NCBI RefSeq assembly: GCF_004119445.1 | Contig: NZ_QICI01000086.1 | Coordinates: 1-38,733 of the forward strand | Length of the DNA stretch: 38,733 nt | Reading direction: 5' to 3' | From: Chryseobacterium sp. CH21 | GTDB taxonomy: Bacteria; Bacteroidota; Bacteroidia; Flavobacteriales; Weeksellaceae | Shown: positions 1 through 8,188 of the stretch, in pieces | Position numbering within the stretch: position 1 is the first letter of the stretch | Layout of the letters: every line of letters begins with the position of its first letter | Notes under the pieces: model-generated | Told to the model about the DNA's origin: nothing | Databases searched by the model: none | The model's input: only the letters and a program-made list of their open reading frames with translations | Translations under genes and position numbers: made by a program

Positions 1-229
1 AAAGCAATTCACAACTTTATGAGTGCATGGGCGCAATAGCGCAGGCTGTGACTAATCACGAAGATAATAAATTTTGAAAGCAATTCACAACAAGGAAAGC
101 TACTAAAATTCAAGAGTGGTTGCTGTGACTAATCACGAAGATAATAAATTTTGAAAGCAATTCACAACCCATGAATAATTCAGCAGGAACTAACAACAGC
201 TGTGACTAATCACGAAAATAATAAATTTT
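1..229. CRISPR. End of a CRISPR array, 47-bp repeats, probably type II-C
   Basis: Two complete identical 47-bp repeats lie at 45-91 and 122-168. A partial repeat (last 15 bp) occupies 1-15, and a degenerate one starts at 199: it matches for about 31 bp with one A/G change and then diverges. The repeat runs from GCTGTGACTAATCACG to GAAAGCAATTCACAAC on the plus strand; the complement begins GTTGTGAATTGC. Spacers are 16-44 (29 bp), 92-121 (30 bp) and 169-198 (30 bp), all different. A long repeat near 47 bp with 30-bp spacers starting GTTGTG is known for Cas9 type II-C loci of Flavobacteriia, so the crRNA is probably read from the minus strand (inference). The array continues beyond the left edge. 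No cas gene or tracrRNA anti-repeat is seen in the window. Confidence 0.96.
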
Positions 230-398
230 TTATTTTGGCCTTGAAACAGTATTTCTGAAATTTTAAATGTATAAGATTCCGGCAGTTTTGATTCTCAATA
301 CAGATGGGATTTATACAGAAAATGGATATATGATTGAAAATAATTGCAGAATTTTACATTTCTTGATATATGATAAGATCATACAGAGCAGGTTTTTC

Positions 399-406
399 TA
401 TTTTTG
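399..406 (+). promoter_or_regulatory. -7 promoter box of the YceI gene
   Basis: TATTTTTG matches the Bacteroidota -7 consensus TAnnTTTG. It would give a leader of about 45 nt before the ATG at 455. No TTG is found at the usual 17-23 nt upstream. Confidence 0.5.
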
Positions 407-454
407 TACCCGAAAACAACAAAATTTCAATAAACTTTTTTAAAACAGTTCAAT

Positions 455-1132
455 ATGAAAAAAATTAGCGTAATTGCATTAGTAGGAGTAGGATTGCTTT
501 TGGCATCATGTGATAAAGGAAAAACAGCAGAAACTGCTGCTACCGCTCAGGAACAAACCGTAGCAGAAAGCAAAGGTGAAACGCTGGCAGTAGATGCAGT
601 AGGTTCAGTAGTAAACTGGAAAGCTTTCCACAAAGGAGGTATGGCACCTCGTTGGGGAACACTTGCTGTAAAATCTGGAGACATCAGTGTTGATGGAGGT
701 CAGGTTTCTGCTGGAAACTTTGTAATCGATATGAACTCTATCAAAGTAGATCCGGCTTCAGTAACAGAAAAAGATAAAAAACCGGCAGATCTTGAAGCAC
801 ACCTTAAAAATCCTGATTTCTTTGATGTAGCGAAAAACCCTACTTCAGAGTTCAAAATTACAAGTGTTGCAGATTTGAAAGAAGCACCAAAAGATGCGGT
901 AGCAGGAGCTAATAAAACTGTAAGCGGAAACCTTACCTTATCAGGAAAAACAATGAATGTTACTTTCCCTGCTAAAGTAGAGGTAGCTGAAAACTCAGCG
1001 GCTATTCAGGCTAAATTTACGGTAAACAGAGCAGACTGGGGACTTAAATTCGGTACTTCTGAAGCAGATCCTGCAGAATGGATGATCAGCAAAGATATCG
1101 AGATCGCTATCGACGTAAAAGCTAAGAAATAA
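455..1132 (+). CDS. YceI family lipoprotein
   Basis: This 225-residue protein is a predicted lipoprotein: a lysine-start signal ends in the lipobox LLASC with Cys19 as the lipidation site. A linker rich in Ala, Thr and Glu (about residues 20-40) leads into a YceI-like domain (about 45-222). Typical YceI features are the early 'VNWKAFHKGG' strand, the 'DLEAHLKNPDFFDV' segment followed by 'SEFKIT', and the late 'VNRADWGLKFGT' strand. YceI domains form lipocalin-like barrels that bind polyisoprenoid or other amphiphilic molecules in the periplasm; the ligand here is unknown. The gene has its own -7 box and a strong terminator, so it is probably monocistronic. Codon use looks like that of a well-expressed gene. 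Confidence 0.93.
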   Translation: MKKISVIALVGVGLLLASCDKGKTAETAATAQEQTVAESKGETLAVDAVGSVVNWKAFHKGGMAPRWGTLAVKSGDISVDGGQVSAGNFVIDMNSIKVDPASVTEKDKKPADLEAHLKNPDFFDVAKNPTSEFKITSVADLKEAPKDAVAGANKTVSGNLTLSGKTMNVTFPAKVEVAENSAAIQAKFTVNRADWGLKFGTSEADPAEWMISKDIEIAIDVKAKK

Positions 1133-1156
1133 GTTATTTAAATTATAATAACTACG

Positions 1157-1190
1157 AGAGCAGCCTTCATGAAGGCTGCTCTTTTTATTT
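1157..1190 (+). terminator. Rho-independent terminator after the YceI gene
   Basis: A perfect 26-nt palindrome (1157-1182, arms AGAGCAGCCTTC / GAAGGCTGCTCT) is followed by a T-rich tail. Confidence 0.92.
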
Positions 1191-1220
1191 TGTGTTCTTT
1201 TTAAACCGTTACAAATAAAA

Positions 1221-1577
1221 TCAGTTCAAAATCTTTGAATGTTGAATTCTTACACCATATTCACTTCCAAGATACAAAGGGTTGCCATGTTTCTCAGACC
1301 AGAATCCATCCAATATGTCTTTGCTTAGGCATCGGTATACCGCAACCCCTTTATAAATGGTACCATCTTCACCTTCATAGTTGAAATTGATCACCAAAAT
1401 TTGATCCTTATAAAATCCTGTTCCGTTTTGCTGATGCTCACCAATCGTCCATTGAGCAATAATACGGTTGTTTTCATCAACGGATAAGGTCAATATACCA
1501 TGATAAGTTGGCAGGGAAGATTCTTCCTGGTTGCTTCCTTCAATAGAGTAGCTTCCCACCAGATCGTGTACTGTCAT
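1221..1577 (-). CDS. Hypothetical 118-residue protein
   Basis: A cytosolic-looking protein without signal peptide or membrane segment. It starts 'MTVHDLVGSYSIEG' and contains repeated beta-strand patterns: 'YHGILTLSVDENNRIIAQWTIG', then 'GTGFYKDQILVINFNYEG', then 'YKGVAVYRCLSKDILDGFWSEK'. The alternation suggests a small beta barrel of the type found in conserved flavobacterial hypothetical proteins of about this length. No catalytic motif is visible and I do not recognise a function. A -7 box TAAATTTG on the minus strand (1597-1604) lies about 20 nt before the start. The gene converges with the YceI gene, which has its own terminator. Confidence 0.8.
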   Translation of the reverse strand: MTVHDLVGSYSIEGSNQEESSLPTYHGILTLSVDENNRIIAQWTIGEHQQNGTGFYKDQILVINFNYEGEDGTIYKGVAVYRCLSKDILDGFWSEKHGNPLYLGSEYGVRIQHSKILN

Positions 1578-1596
1578 TGATTTATTTTTAAGAGAG

Positions 1597-1604
1597 CAAA
1601 TTTA
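1597..1604 (-). promoter_or_regulatory. -7 box of the 118-residue gene
   Basis: Minus-strand TAAATTTG fits TAnnTTTG and lies about 20 nt before the ATG at 1577. No -33 TTG is evident. Confidence 0.5.
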
Positions 1605-1686
1605 AAAAATCTTGCTGAGATAATCTTACCTGTATCTTAAGCTCCGTAGGCCTAATTTGGGATTTTTCTATCTGTAAATTAAACTT

Positions 1687-1694
1687 TACTTTTG
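1687..1694 (+). promoter_or_regulatory. -7 box of the DUF1294 gene
   Basis: TACTTTTG fits TAnnTTTG. Transcription would start near 1700, giving a leader of only about 12 nt before the ATG at 1712. This argues against the in-frame TTG at 1706 as the start. Confidence 0.55.
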
Positions 1695-1711
1695 CAGCAA
1701 ATTAATTGAAA

Positions 1712-1963
1712 ATGATTCCTTTTCTGCTGATAGCGAACCTCGTTACATTTGGGGTTTTTGGTTTTGACAAATGGCAAGCCAAAAAACATCAATGGAGAAT
1801 TTCCGAAAACACCCTTTTAGGACTTTCTCTTATCGGTGTCGTGGGAGCCGCTTCCGGAATGATTCTTTTCAATCATAAAGTTTCCAAAAAATCCTTTCTC
1901 ATGAAATTTGTACTGGTTGTTTTAATTGATTTGGTTGTGTTTTACAGATTGTTAAGGCATTGA
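1712..1963 (+). CDS. DUF1294 family small membrane protein
   Basis: An 83-residue integral membrane protein with three hydrophobic segments: about residues 1-15, 31-48 ('LLGLSLIGVVGAASGMIL') and 61-78 ('FVLVVLIDLVVFY'). Between the first two is 'GFDKWQAKKHQWRISENTLL', the characteristic DUF1294 loop (F-x-D-K-x2-A ... R-I-x-E-x2-L). A late 'NHKVSKKSFLMKF' also fits the family. Function is unknown; members are single-gene inner-membrane proteins. ATG 1712 is preferred over TTG 1706 because DUF1294 proteins begin at this point and 1706 would be almost at the transcription start. Confidence 0.88.
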   Translation: MIPFLLIANLVTFGVFGFDKWQAKKHQWRISENTLLGLSLIGVVGAASGMILFNHKVSKKSFLMKFVLVVLIDLVVFYRLLRH

Positions 1964-2052
1964 AAGTGAGTGTTAAATATTAAAATAATATACCTTGTTA
2001 TTGTATTTTTTTTATATTTTTATCATGCTAATAACAAATAAACAAAAACAAC

Positions 2053-2259
2053 ATGAGAAATCTTAGAAAAATTTCCAGAACAGAGATGAAATCAGTTCAG
2101 GGAGGAATTGCAAAAGGAATGGTAAGATGTAAAGACGCTGATACCTGTGTCGTAAAATGGGGTTGGGCAACCGGGTTCTCCAGTAATTGTGGCGAATTCG
2201 ACATTATATGTGGAGAACCGCCTGCAGTAGATCCATGCGAAGTACAGATCTGCATATAG
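2053..2259 (+). CDS. GG-leader small peptide precursor, Cys-rich
   Basis: This 68-residue product starts with a basic leader ending in a double glycine ('ISRTEMKSVQGG', residues 7-18). The core is about 50 residues with six or more cysteines and ends 'CEVQICI'. Such leaders belong to the Bacteroidota families usually called 'bacteriocin-like' or GG-type natural product precursors, cut after GG by C39-type peptidases during export. The leader resembles that of the peptide at 18558-18755 (both have 'MKSV-GG') more than those at 8189, 8472 and 14402. No maturation enzyme or C39 transporter is nearby. It has a clean downstream terminator and is probably transcribed alone. Bioactivity is unknown. 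Confidence 0.85.
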   Translation: MRNLRKISRTEMKSVQGGIAKGMVRCKDADTCVVKWGWATGFSSNCGEFDIICGEPPAVDPCEVQICI

Positions 2260-2267
2260 ATAGCTTA

Positions 2268-2296
2268 AAGAGTGTTTTTTAAACACTCTTTTTTTA
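2268..2296 (+). terminator. Terminator after the GG-leader peptide
   Basis: A 10-bp stem AAGAGTGTTT / AAACACTCTT (2268-2277 and 2281-2290) with a TTT loop and a T-run behind it. Confidence 0.88.
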
Positions 2297-2370
2297 TGAT
2301 TCTGTCAATAAGTATTTTAAACAAAATATTAAATATTTGTATAACTAAATATTTTTTCATTAAAATTCAC

Positions 2371-2378
2371 TACTTTTG
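2371..2378 (+). promoter_or_regulatory. -7 box of typA
   Basis: TACTTTTG fits TAnnTTTG and lies about 19 nt before the ATG at 2397, implying a very short leader. Confidence 0.6.
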
Positions 2379-2396
2379 CACCCGTAAAAATCTTTT

Positions 2397-4202
2397 ATGC
2401 AAAACATTAGAAATATTGCGATTATCGCACACGTTGACCACGGAAAGACGACTTTGGTTGACAAGATCATTCACGCTACCAACATTTTCAGAGAAAATCA
2501 GGAGAGTGGGGAGTTAATTATGGATAACAACGATCTTGAAAGAGAAAGAGGGATCACCATCTTATCCAAGAATATTTCTGTTACTTATAAAGACACAAAA
2601 ATTAACGTAATTGATACTCCTGGTCACGCCGATTTTGGTGGAGAAGTAGAAAGAGTATTGAAAATGGCTGATGGGGTTATTTTGTTGGTGGATGCGTTCG
2701 AAGGACCAATGCCACAAACAAGATTCGTACTACAGAAAGCATTGGAATTAGGATTGAGACCATTAGTGGTTATCAACAAAGTAGATAAACCAAACTGTCG
2801 TCCGGACGAAGTTCATGATAAAGTATTCGACTTGTTCTTCAACCTTGAAGCTACAGAAGAGCAATTGGATTTCCCTACATTCTACGGATCTTCAAAACAA
2901 GGATGGTTCAACACTTCATTAGAGCAGACTGAAGATATTTTACCACTATTAGATGGTATTCTACAATATGTTCCTGAACCGAAAGTAACAGAAGGAAATC
3001 TTCAGATGCAGATTACTTCTCTAGACTTCTCTTCTTTCTTAGGAAGAATTGCAATCGGGAAAGTAACAAGAGGTGAGATCAAAGAATCTCAATGGATTGG
3101 TCTTGCTCAGGCAGAAGGTAAAATTGTAAAAGGAAAAGTAAAAGAACTTTACGTTTTCGAAGGATTAGGAAAGAAAAAAGTAACTGAAGTAAAAGCAGGA
3201 GATATCTGTGCTGTAGTAGGTTTCGATGCTTTCCAGATCGGTGATTCTTTCGTAGATCTTGAAAATCCTGAACCATTGGAAAGAACAGCAATTGATGAGC
3301 CTACGCTGAACATGACGTTCTCTATCAACAACTCACCTTTCTTCGGGAAAGACGGTAAATATGTTACTTCTAACCACCTGAAAGAAAGATTAACTAAAGA
3401 ATTAGAGAAAAACCTTGCATTAAGAGTTCAGCAGACTGACGATGCCAATACATTCCTTGTATTTGGTAGAGGTATTCTTCACTTATCTGTTTTGATCGAA
3501 ACAATGAGAAGAGAAGGGTACGAAATGACAATTGGTCAGCCACAGGTTATCTATAAAGAAATTGACGGTGAGAAATGTGAGCCTTATGAATCTTTGGTAG
3601 TTGACGTTCCTGAAGAATTTGCTTCAAGAGTAATCGATTTGGCTACTCAGAGAAAAGGAGATCTTCACATTATGGAAACGAAAGGTGAAATGCAGCACAT
3701 GGAGTTTGAAATTCCTTCAAGAGGTTTGATCGGACTACGTTCTCAGATGTTAACAGCTACTGCTGGTGAAGCTATTATGGCACACCGTTTCACAGAATAT
3801 AAGCCTTTCAAAGGTGCTATTCCTGGAAGAAACAATGGTGTTTTGATCAGCAAAACTACAGGTCCTGCTACTGAATATTCTATTGCTAAACTACAGGATA
3901 GAGGTAAGTTCTTCGTTGATCCGGGTGAGGAAATCTACACGGGGATGATCATTGGTGAACAAAACAAACCAGGAGACTTGGTAGTAAACATCGTAGAAGC
4001 AAAACAGTTGAACAACATGAGAGCTTCTGGAAAAGATAAAGATACAGGGGTTGCTCCAAAAATCTTATTCTCTCTTGAAGAATGTATGGAATACATCCAG
4101 GGTGATGAAGCGATCGAGGTAACTCCAAACTTCATCCGTATGAGAAAGAAAATCCTTTCTGAAGAAGAAAGAAAAAGAGTTGAAAGAGGAGCGAAAGCTT
4201 AA
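2397..4202 (+). CDS. typA: Ribosome-associated translational GTPase TypA/BipA
   Basis: This 601-residue translational GTPase has the full family length. G-domain motifs are in order: 'AHVDHGKTTL' (P-loop, about residues 11-20), 'RERGITI' (switch I), 'DTPGHADF' (switch II) and 'NKVDK' (guanine specificity). They are followed by the EF-Tu-like domain II, EF-G-like domains III and V, and the TypA-specific C-terminal domain ('RASGKDKDTGVAPK'). The motif 'SRGLIGLRSQMLTATAGEAIMAHRF' is typical of TypA rather than EF-G or LepA. The protein binds the 70S ribosome and helps large-subunit assembly and growth under stress such as cold. It has its own -7 box and a terminator. Confidence 0.98.
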   Translation: MQNIRNIAIIAHVDHGKTTLVDKIIHATNIFRENQESGELIMDNNDLERERGITILSKNISVTYKDTKINVIDTPGHADFGGEVERVLKMADGVILLVDAFEGPMPQTRFVLQKALELGLRPLVVINKVDKPNCRPDEVHDKVFDLFFNLEATEEQLDFPTFYGSSKQGWFNTSLEQTEDILPLLDGILQYVPEPKVTEGNLQMQITSLDFSSFLGRIAIGKVTRGEIKESQWIGLAQAEGKIVKGKVKELYVFEGLGKKKVTEVKAGDICAVVGFDAFQIGDSFVDLENPEPLERTAIDEPTLNMTFSINNSPFFGKDGKYVTSNHLKERLTKELEKNLALRVQQTDDANTFLVFGRGILHLSVLIETMRREGYEMTIGQPQVIYKEIDGEKCEPYESLVVDVPEEFASRVIDLATQRKGDLHIMETKGEMQHMEFEIPSRGLIGLRSQMLTATAGEAIMAHRFTEYKPFKGAIPGRNNGVLISKTTGPATEYSIAKLQDRGKFFVDPGEEIYTGMIIGEQNKPGDLVVNIVEAKQLNNMRASGKDKDTGVAPKILFSLEECMEYIQGDEAIEVTPNFIRMRKKILSEEERKRVERGAKA

Positions 4203-4224
4203 TCTCAAATTCTTAAAATATAAT

Positions 4225-4253
4225 AAAGCCTCGATTTTCGGGGCTTTTTTTCT
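4225..4253 (+). terminator. Terminator after typA
   Basis: The stem AAAGCCTCGA / TCGGGGCTTT (one G-U pair) with a short T-rich loop is followed by a run of T. Confidence 0.88.
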
Positions 4254-4318
4254 ATGTCAACTCATTAAAATGCTTATTTTGGCATAATAATCTCTAAGAA
4301 TAAAAATAAAATTTAATG

Positions 4319-4326
4319 TAGTTTTG
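4319..4326 (+). promoter_or_regulatory. -7 box of the GHL10 lipoprotein gene
   Basis: TAGTTTTG fits TAnnTTTG. It overlaps the GTG at 4326, so that codon cannot be the start. Transcription would begin near 4331-4333, at or just before the ATG at 4332. Confidence 0.5.
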
Positions 4327-4331
4327 TGACT

Positions 4332-5947
4332 ATGAGAATGAATAAATTAAAACTTATCGTTTTACTGGGCTTTTTTGCATCTTACACTACCTCATGTTCC
4401 GTACAGAACAATGTTGTAAAAACACCTTCCACGAAAAATCCGACAAAACCAACCAACAATACAACTCCACCAAAAGTATCTGTCGTAACAACAAAACCGA
4501 CTACAGGAACCACAGCTTCAACTGAAGAAAATTTCAGAACCAATCTTCCGGAAATCAAAAGAGAGTTTCGTGGAGCATGGATCGCGAGTGTAGCCAATAT
4601 CAACTGGCCTTCAAGAAATGACCTTACGGTGGATCAACAAAAAGCGGAAGCTATCAGTATGCTTGATATGTTGAAAGACAACAATTTCAACGCTGCTATT
4701 TTCCAGATCAGACCTTCTGCAGACGCACTTTATACAAGTAACATTGAACCATGGTCTTACTTCCTTACCGGGCAAACTGGAACGGCTCCTTCTCCCAACT
4801 ATGACCCGCTTCAGTTTTGGATTGAAGAAGCTCATAAAAGAGGATTGGAACTCCATGTTTGGTTAAACCCTTATCGTGCCCATCATGCCAACGGTGGAGC
4901 TGTAAATAGCCTGTCTATGGCTAATAAGCTGTCTGATATTGTGGTAAGATTAAAAAACGGAATGTACTGGTTTGATCCGGCTAATCCAAAAACACAAGGT
5001 CACGTATCCAATGTGGTAAAAGATATTGTAAAAAGATATGATATTGATGCCGTTCATTTTGATGATTATTTCTACCCTTATGCTACCTACAATAAAGGAG
5101 CAGATTTCCCGGATAATGTTACCTGGAACGCTTATGTAAGTAGCGGAGGAACATTATCCAGAGCAGACTGGAGAAGAGATAATGTGAATAAATTTGTAGA
5201 ACGAATCTATAAAGAAATTCACGCAGAAAAAATAATGTAAGATTCGGAATCAGCCCGTTTGGAATCTGGAAACCCGGATATCCGGCAGGAATTGTAGGCT
5301 CCTCTCAATATGACGAATTATATGCAGATGCTAAATTATGGTTAAATAAAGGCTGGGTAGATTATTTCTCACCACAGCTTTACTGGCCTATAGATTCCAA
5401 AGGACAAAGTTTTGAAGCCCTGTTAAGCTGGTGGCAGTCTGAAAATACAATGAACCGACACTTATGGCCGGGATTGAATACCGTTGAAATTAAAGTCTCA
5501 CACCGTCCCACAGAAATCAAAAACCAGATTGCCATTTCCAGAAATATTCTGAAAAATGATGCCGGAGAAATTCACTGGAGCATTGCCGGACTTACTAAAA
5601 ATCCAAATATGCTTCCCACTCTGAAAAACGGACCCTATAATGAAAAAGCATTAGTTCCGAAATCCCCATGGATCAAAGCTGTACCACTGCAAACACCTAC
5701 ATTATTCATTACTGATAACGGAAGCTTTGCACAGACGAACTGGAGTACAAAAAATGCCGCTGATGTCTTTCTATGGGTTCTTTTTACCCAATATAACGGA
5801 GTCTGGCAGACCGAAATCCTAACGCTAGATACTCTTTCAAAAGACATTCCTAAATTTAAAGATGGTAAAAAACTGAATGCAGTCGCCATCAAAGCCATCG
5901 ACAGATTAGGAAATGAAAGCGATTATACAGCCAGAAAGATTAAATAG
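4332..5947 (+). pseudogene. GHL10-type (DUF187) glycosyl-hydrolase-like lipoprotein, frameshifted
   Basis: Two parts in different frames, 4332-5240 and about 5235-5947, together encode one protein of about 538 residues. It starts with a lipoprotein signal ('FFASYTTSCS'), a Thr/Pro/Lys-rich linker (about residues 25-65), then the GHL10 barrel: 'REFRGAWIASVANINWPS', 'FQIRPSADALY', 'LHVWLNPYRAH' and 'IDAVHFDDYFYPY'. After the break the second part continues 'VRFGISPFGIWKPGYP' and 'WVDYFSPQLYWP'. The reading frame is lost in the A6 tract at 5227-5232; one more A would restore the full protein. The family is thought to act on cell-envelope glycans. The break may be a sequencing error. ATG 4332 or 4338 is the likely start. 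Confidence 0.87.
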
Positions 5948-5971
5948 TTAGGATAAAACACACTCTAAATA

Positions 5972-6003
5972 TGTCATTGCGAACCTTTAGGTGAAGCAAT
6001 CTC
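5972..6003. repeat. 'GTCATTGCGA ... GAAGCAATCTC' interspersed-type element, one copy
   Basis: Non-coding TGTCATTGCGAACC followed by GGTGAAGCAATCTC has the two conserved ends of an element I recall as scattered in Bacteroidota genomes. GATTGCTTC and TCATTGCGA form an imperfect inverted pair. Only this copy is seen here. Confidence 0.4.
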
Positions 6004-6015
6004 AATAATAAATTT

Positions 6016-6050
6016 AAAAAGCCAGCTCTTGAAAAAAAGCTGGTTTTTAT
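6016..6050 (+). terminator. Terminator after the GHL10 gene
   Basis: CCAGCT (6022-6027) pairs with AGCTGG (6038-6043), flanked by A-run and T-run extensions. A typical flavobacterial terminator. Confidence 0.8.
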
Positions 6051-6192
6051 TTTAGAATAACTATAAATTATTAACTTAAATAATTGAAATACAGTTATGT
6101 TTTAAAGTGTTTTTGAAAAATTCATACAAAACAATAACCTTATCGGAACTGTTTTTGCATGATTCATTCTATAATCACCAAAATATAACATT

Positions 6193-6744
6193 ATGAATAC
6201 TAAAAGACTTTCCGCAAAAATGGAAAAAGCACTTAGTGACCAGATGAACAAAGAAATTCATGCATCACACGTTTTTTTATCTTATGGAATTTGGGCAGAT
6301 GACAAAGGTTATCAGGGAATAGCCAATTTTCTTTACAGACATTCTCAGGAAGAAAGAAATCACTCCATAAAATTCATGGAATACATTTTAAACCGAGGCG
6401 GAAAACCAAAAGTAAACGCTATTCCAGCTCCTCCGGCTGACCCTAAAACGCTCACAGCATGCTTTGATGGTGTTTTTAAGCATGAAGTGGACAATACAAC
6501 TGCTATTTACAAAATTGTAGATCTTTCTATGGAAGAGAAGGACTGGGCAACCTGGAACTTTATGCAGTGGTTTGTACAGGAGCAGATTGAAGAAGAAACA
6601 CTGGCTCAGAATTTAATTGATAAACTGAAAATTGCTGGTGGTGACAGAGCTACTGATGAATCTTTATTTACTTTAGATAAAACTTTACAGGAAGCACCGA
6701 ATGATGTTCCGCTGGCTCAGAATGCCACGGGAGACAATCCATAA
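6193..6744 (+). CDS. Bacterial non-haem ferritin
   Basis: A 183-residue ferritin. Ferroxidase ligands are visible: Glu21 in 'NKEIHASH', the 'EERNHSIKF' helix with Glu54 and His57, Glu98 in 'KHEVDNTTAIYKI', and the 'QEQIEEE' motif near residue 133. Tyr31 matches the conserved tyrosine near the centre. The protein oxidises Fe(II) and stores iron as a mineral in a 24-subunit shell in the cytosol. The C-terminal tail (about residues 155-183) is longer and more polar than in the E. coli protein. No clear TAnnTTTG box is seen upstream. The gene is flanked by terminators and stands alone. Confidence 0.96.
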   Translation: MNTKRLSAKMEKALSDQMNKEIHASHVFLSYGIWADDKGYQGIANFLYRHSQEERNHSIKFMEYILNRGGKPKVNAIPAPPADPKTLTACFDGVFKHEVDNTTAIYKIVDLSMEEKDWATWNFMQWFVQEQIEEETLAQNLIDKLKIAGGDRATDESLFTLDKTLQEAPNDVPLAQNATGDNP

Positions 6745-6770
6745 AACATCCGGTAAAACCATACATTTTG

Positions 6771-6801
6771 AAAATCTGTCAGAATATTGACAGATTTTTT
6801 T
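6771..6801 (+). terminator. Terminator after ferritin
   Basis: An 11-bp stem AAAATCTGTCA / TGACAGATTTT with a six-base loop and a T tail. Confidence 0.9.
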
Positions 6802-6826
6802 ATTATGAAACTCTCTTAAAAATCAC

Positions 6827-6834
6827 TATCTTTG
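6827..6834 (+). promoter_or_regulatory. -7 box of ychF
   Basis: TATCTTTG fits TAnnTTTG. The start of transcription would be near 6840, so the ychF leader (about 80 nt) consists mainly of the repeat at 6844-6916. Confidence 0.6.
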
Positions 6835-6843
6835 CACACTCGT

Positions 6844-6916
6844 AATTCAAGGTTCTGAGTTCAATGTTTAAAGTTGAGAATACCTTGGATTGCCCTAAAC
6901 CTTAAACTTTGAATTT
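6844..6916 (+). repeat. AT-rich interspersed repeat forming a hairpin in the ychF leader
   Basis: TTCAATGTTTAAAGTT (about 6860-6875) is nearly the reverse complement of AACCTTAAACTTTGAA (about 6898-6913), with 14 of 16 positions paired. An outer TTCAAGGTT copy also lies at 6846. The right arm reappears at 36021-36059 inside prmC and at 37861-37896. Confidence 0.7.
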
Positions 6917-6922
6917 TACAAT

Positions 6923-8013
6923 ATGAAATGTGGAATCGTAGGCCTGCCGAATGTAGGTAAATCAACACTTTTTAACTGTCTGAGCAATGCAAAAGCTCAA
7001 TCAGCAAACTATCCTTTCTGTACTATTGAACCGAACCTAGGAACGGTTTCTGTACCGGATCAAAGATTGTTTGAACTGGAAAAATCGTAAAGCCGGAGAG
7101 AGTTTTACCAGCTGTAGTGGAAATTGTTGATATTGCAGGTCTTGTAAAAGGAGCCAGCAAAGGAGAAGGATTGGGGAACCAGTTCCTGGCTAATATCCGT
7201 GAGTGTGAAGCGATTATTCACGTTTTAAGATGTTTTGACAATGGAAACATCGTTCACGTAGAAGGTTCTGTAGATCCGTTAAGAGATAAAGAAATTATTG
7301 ATATAGAGCTTCAGCTGAAAGACCTTGAAACAGTAGGAAAAGCAGTTGAGAAAGCTAAAAAATTCATTAAGTCTGGGAAGAAAGAAGATATCCTTACTTA
7401 TGAAACCCTTCAGAGTTTACAGAAATTCCTTGAAGATGGTAAAAATGCAAGAGAATTTGCTACAGATGATTTCACGAAATCAATCATTGGAGAAGTTCAG
7501 TTATTGACTAATAAGCCAGTTCTTTACGTTTGTAATGTAGACGAGAATTCTATCAAAAACGGGAACGACTGGATTGGTAAGATTGAAGAAATGGCTAAGA
7601 ATGAAGGAGCTGAAGTAGTAGTATTAGCAGCACAAATCGAAGCAGATATCAATGAGCTTGAAACTTTCGAAGAAAGAGAAATTTTCCTTGACGAATTAGG
7701 GCTTACTGAACCGGGAGTTAACCGTTTGATCAGAAAAGCTTATGACCTTTTAAAACTACAGACTTACTTTACAGCCGGAGTAAAAGAGGTAAGAGCATGG
7801 ACTATCGGTCAGGGATGGACAGCTCCACAAGCAGCTGGGGTAATCCACACTGACTTTGAAAAAGGATTTATTCGTGCAGAAGTAATCAAGTATAATGATT
7901 ATATCACGTACGGTTCTGAAGTAAAGATAAAAGAAGCTGGAAAACTATCTGTAGAAGGTAAAGAATATATTGTACAGGATGGTGACATCATGCACTTCAG
8001 ATTCAACGTATAA
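6923..8013 (+). pseudogene. ychF: YchF/Obg-family redox-regulated ATPase, frameshifted as given
   Basis: Corrected, this is a 363-residue YchF, the usual family length. The first part (6923 to 7098) has the P-loop 'GLPNVGKSTLFN' and 'ANYPFCTIEPN'. It is broken by a stop after 'RLFELEKS'. The frame continues with 'VVEIVDIAGLVKGASKGEGLGNQFL' (G3 region), 'YVCNVDE' (replacing NKxD, the reason for ATP preference) and a C-terminal TGS domain ('YFTAGVKEVRAWTI', 'HTDFEKGFIRAEVI'). The break lies in the A5 tract 7080-7084, where one additional A restores the protein. YchF binds ribosomes and is involved in stress responses. Loss of such a conserved gene is unlikely, so an assembly indel is suspected. 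Confidence 0.95.
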
Positions 8014-8038
8014 GAAAATATTAAAGTTCGTTATAAAT

Positions 8039-8073
8039 AAAAAGCGCTTCCATGTATTTGGGAGCGCTTTTTG
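8039..8073 (+). terminator. Terminator after ychF
   Basis: AAAAAGCGCTTCC pairs with GGGAGCGCTTTTT (one wobble), followed by T residues. Confidence 0.9.
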
Positions 8074-8133
8074 CATGTATTGGCTGCAAAGTAGATCAAT
8101 ATTTCTTATTTGAAATTTAAAACAAATATTGCT

Positions 8134-8168
8134 GAAAAAAAAACTGCTCCCTGAAATTAGAGAACAGT
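8134..8168 (-). terminator. Terminator of the GG-peptide pair
   Basis: On the minus strand ACTGTTCTC pairs with GGGAGCAGT (two wobbles) and is followed by nine T. It lies just after the stop at 8189. Confidence 0.8.
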
Positions 8169-8188
8169 CCGTTTGTTTTATTTTAAAG

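Noticed and set aside
240..454. Search for a tracrRNA anti-repeat beside the CRISPR array
   Set aside because: No stretch complementary to the repeat was found; it is probably beyond the left edge.
2272..2517. 81-residue plus-strand frame before and over typA
   Set aside because: It overlaps a terminator, the typA promoter and the typA start in another frame, with no protein character.
4326..4331. GTG start of the GHL10 gene
   Set aside because: It overlaps the -7 box TAGTTTTG and would precede the transcript start.
5227..5240. Programmed frameshift in the A6 tract of GHL10
   Set aside because: No stimulatory structure was recognised, and the same kind of lesion is found in ychF and other genes, so an indel error is simpler.
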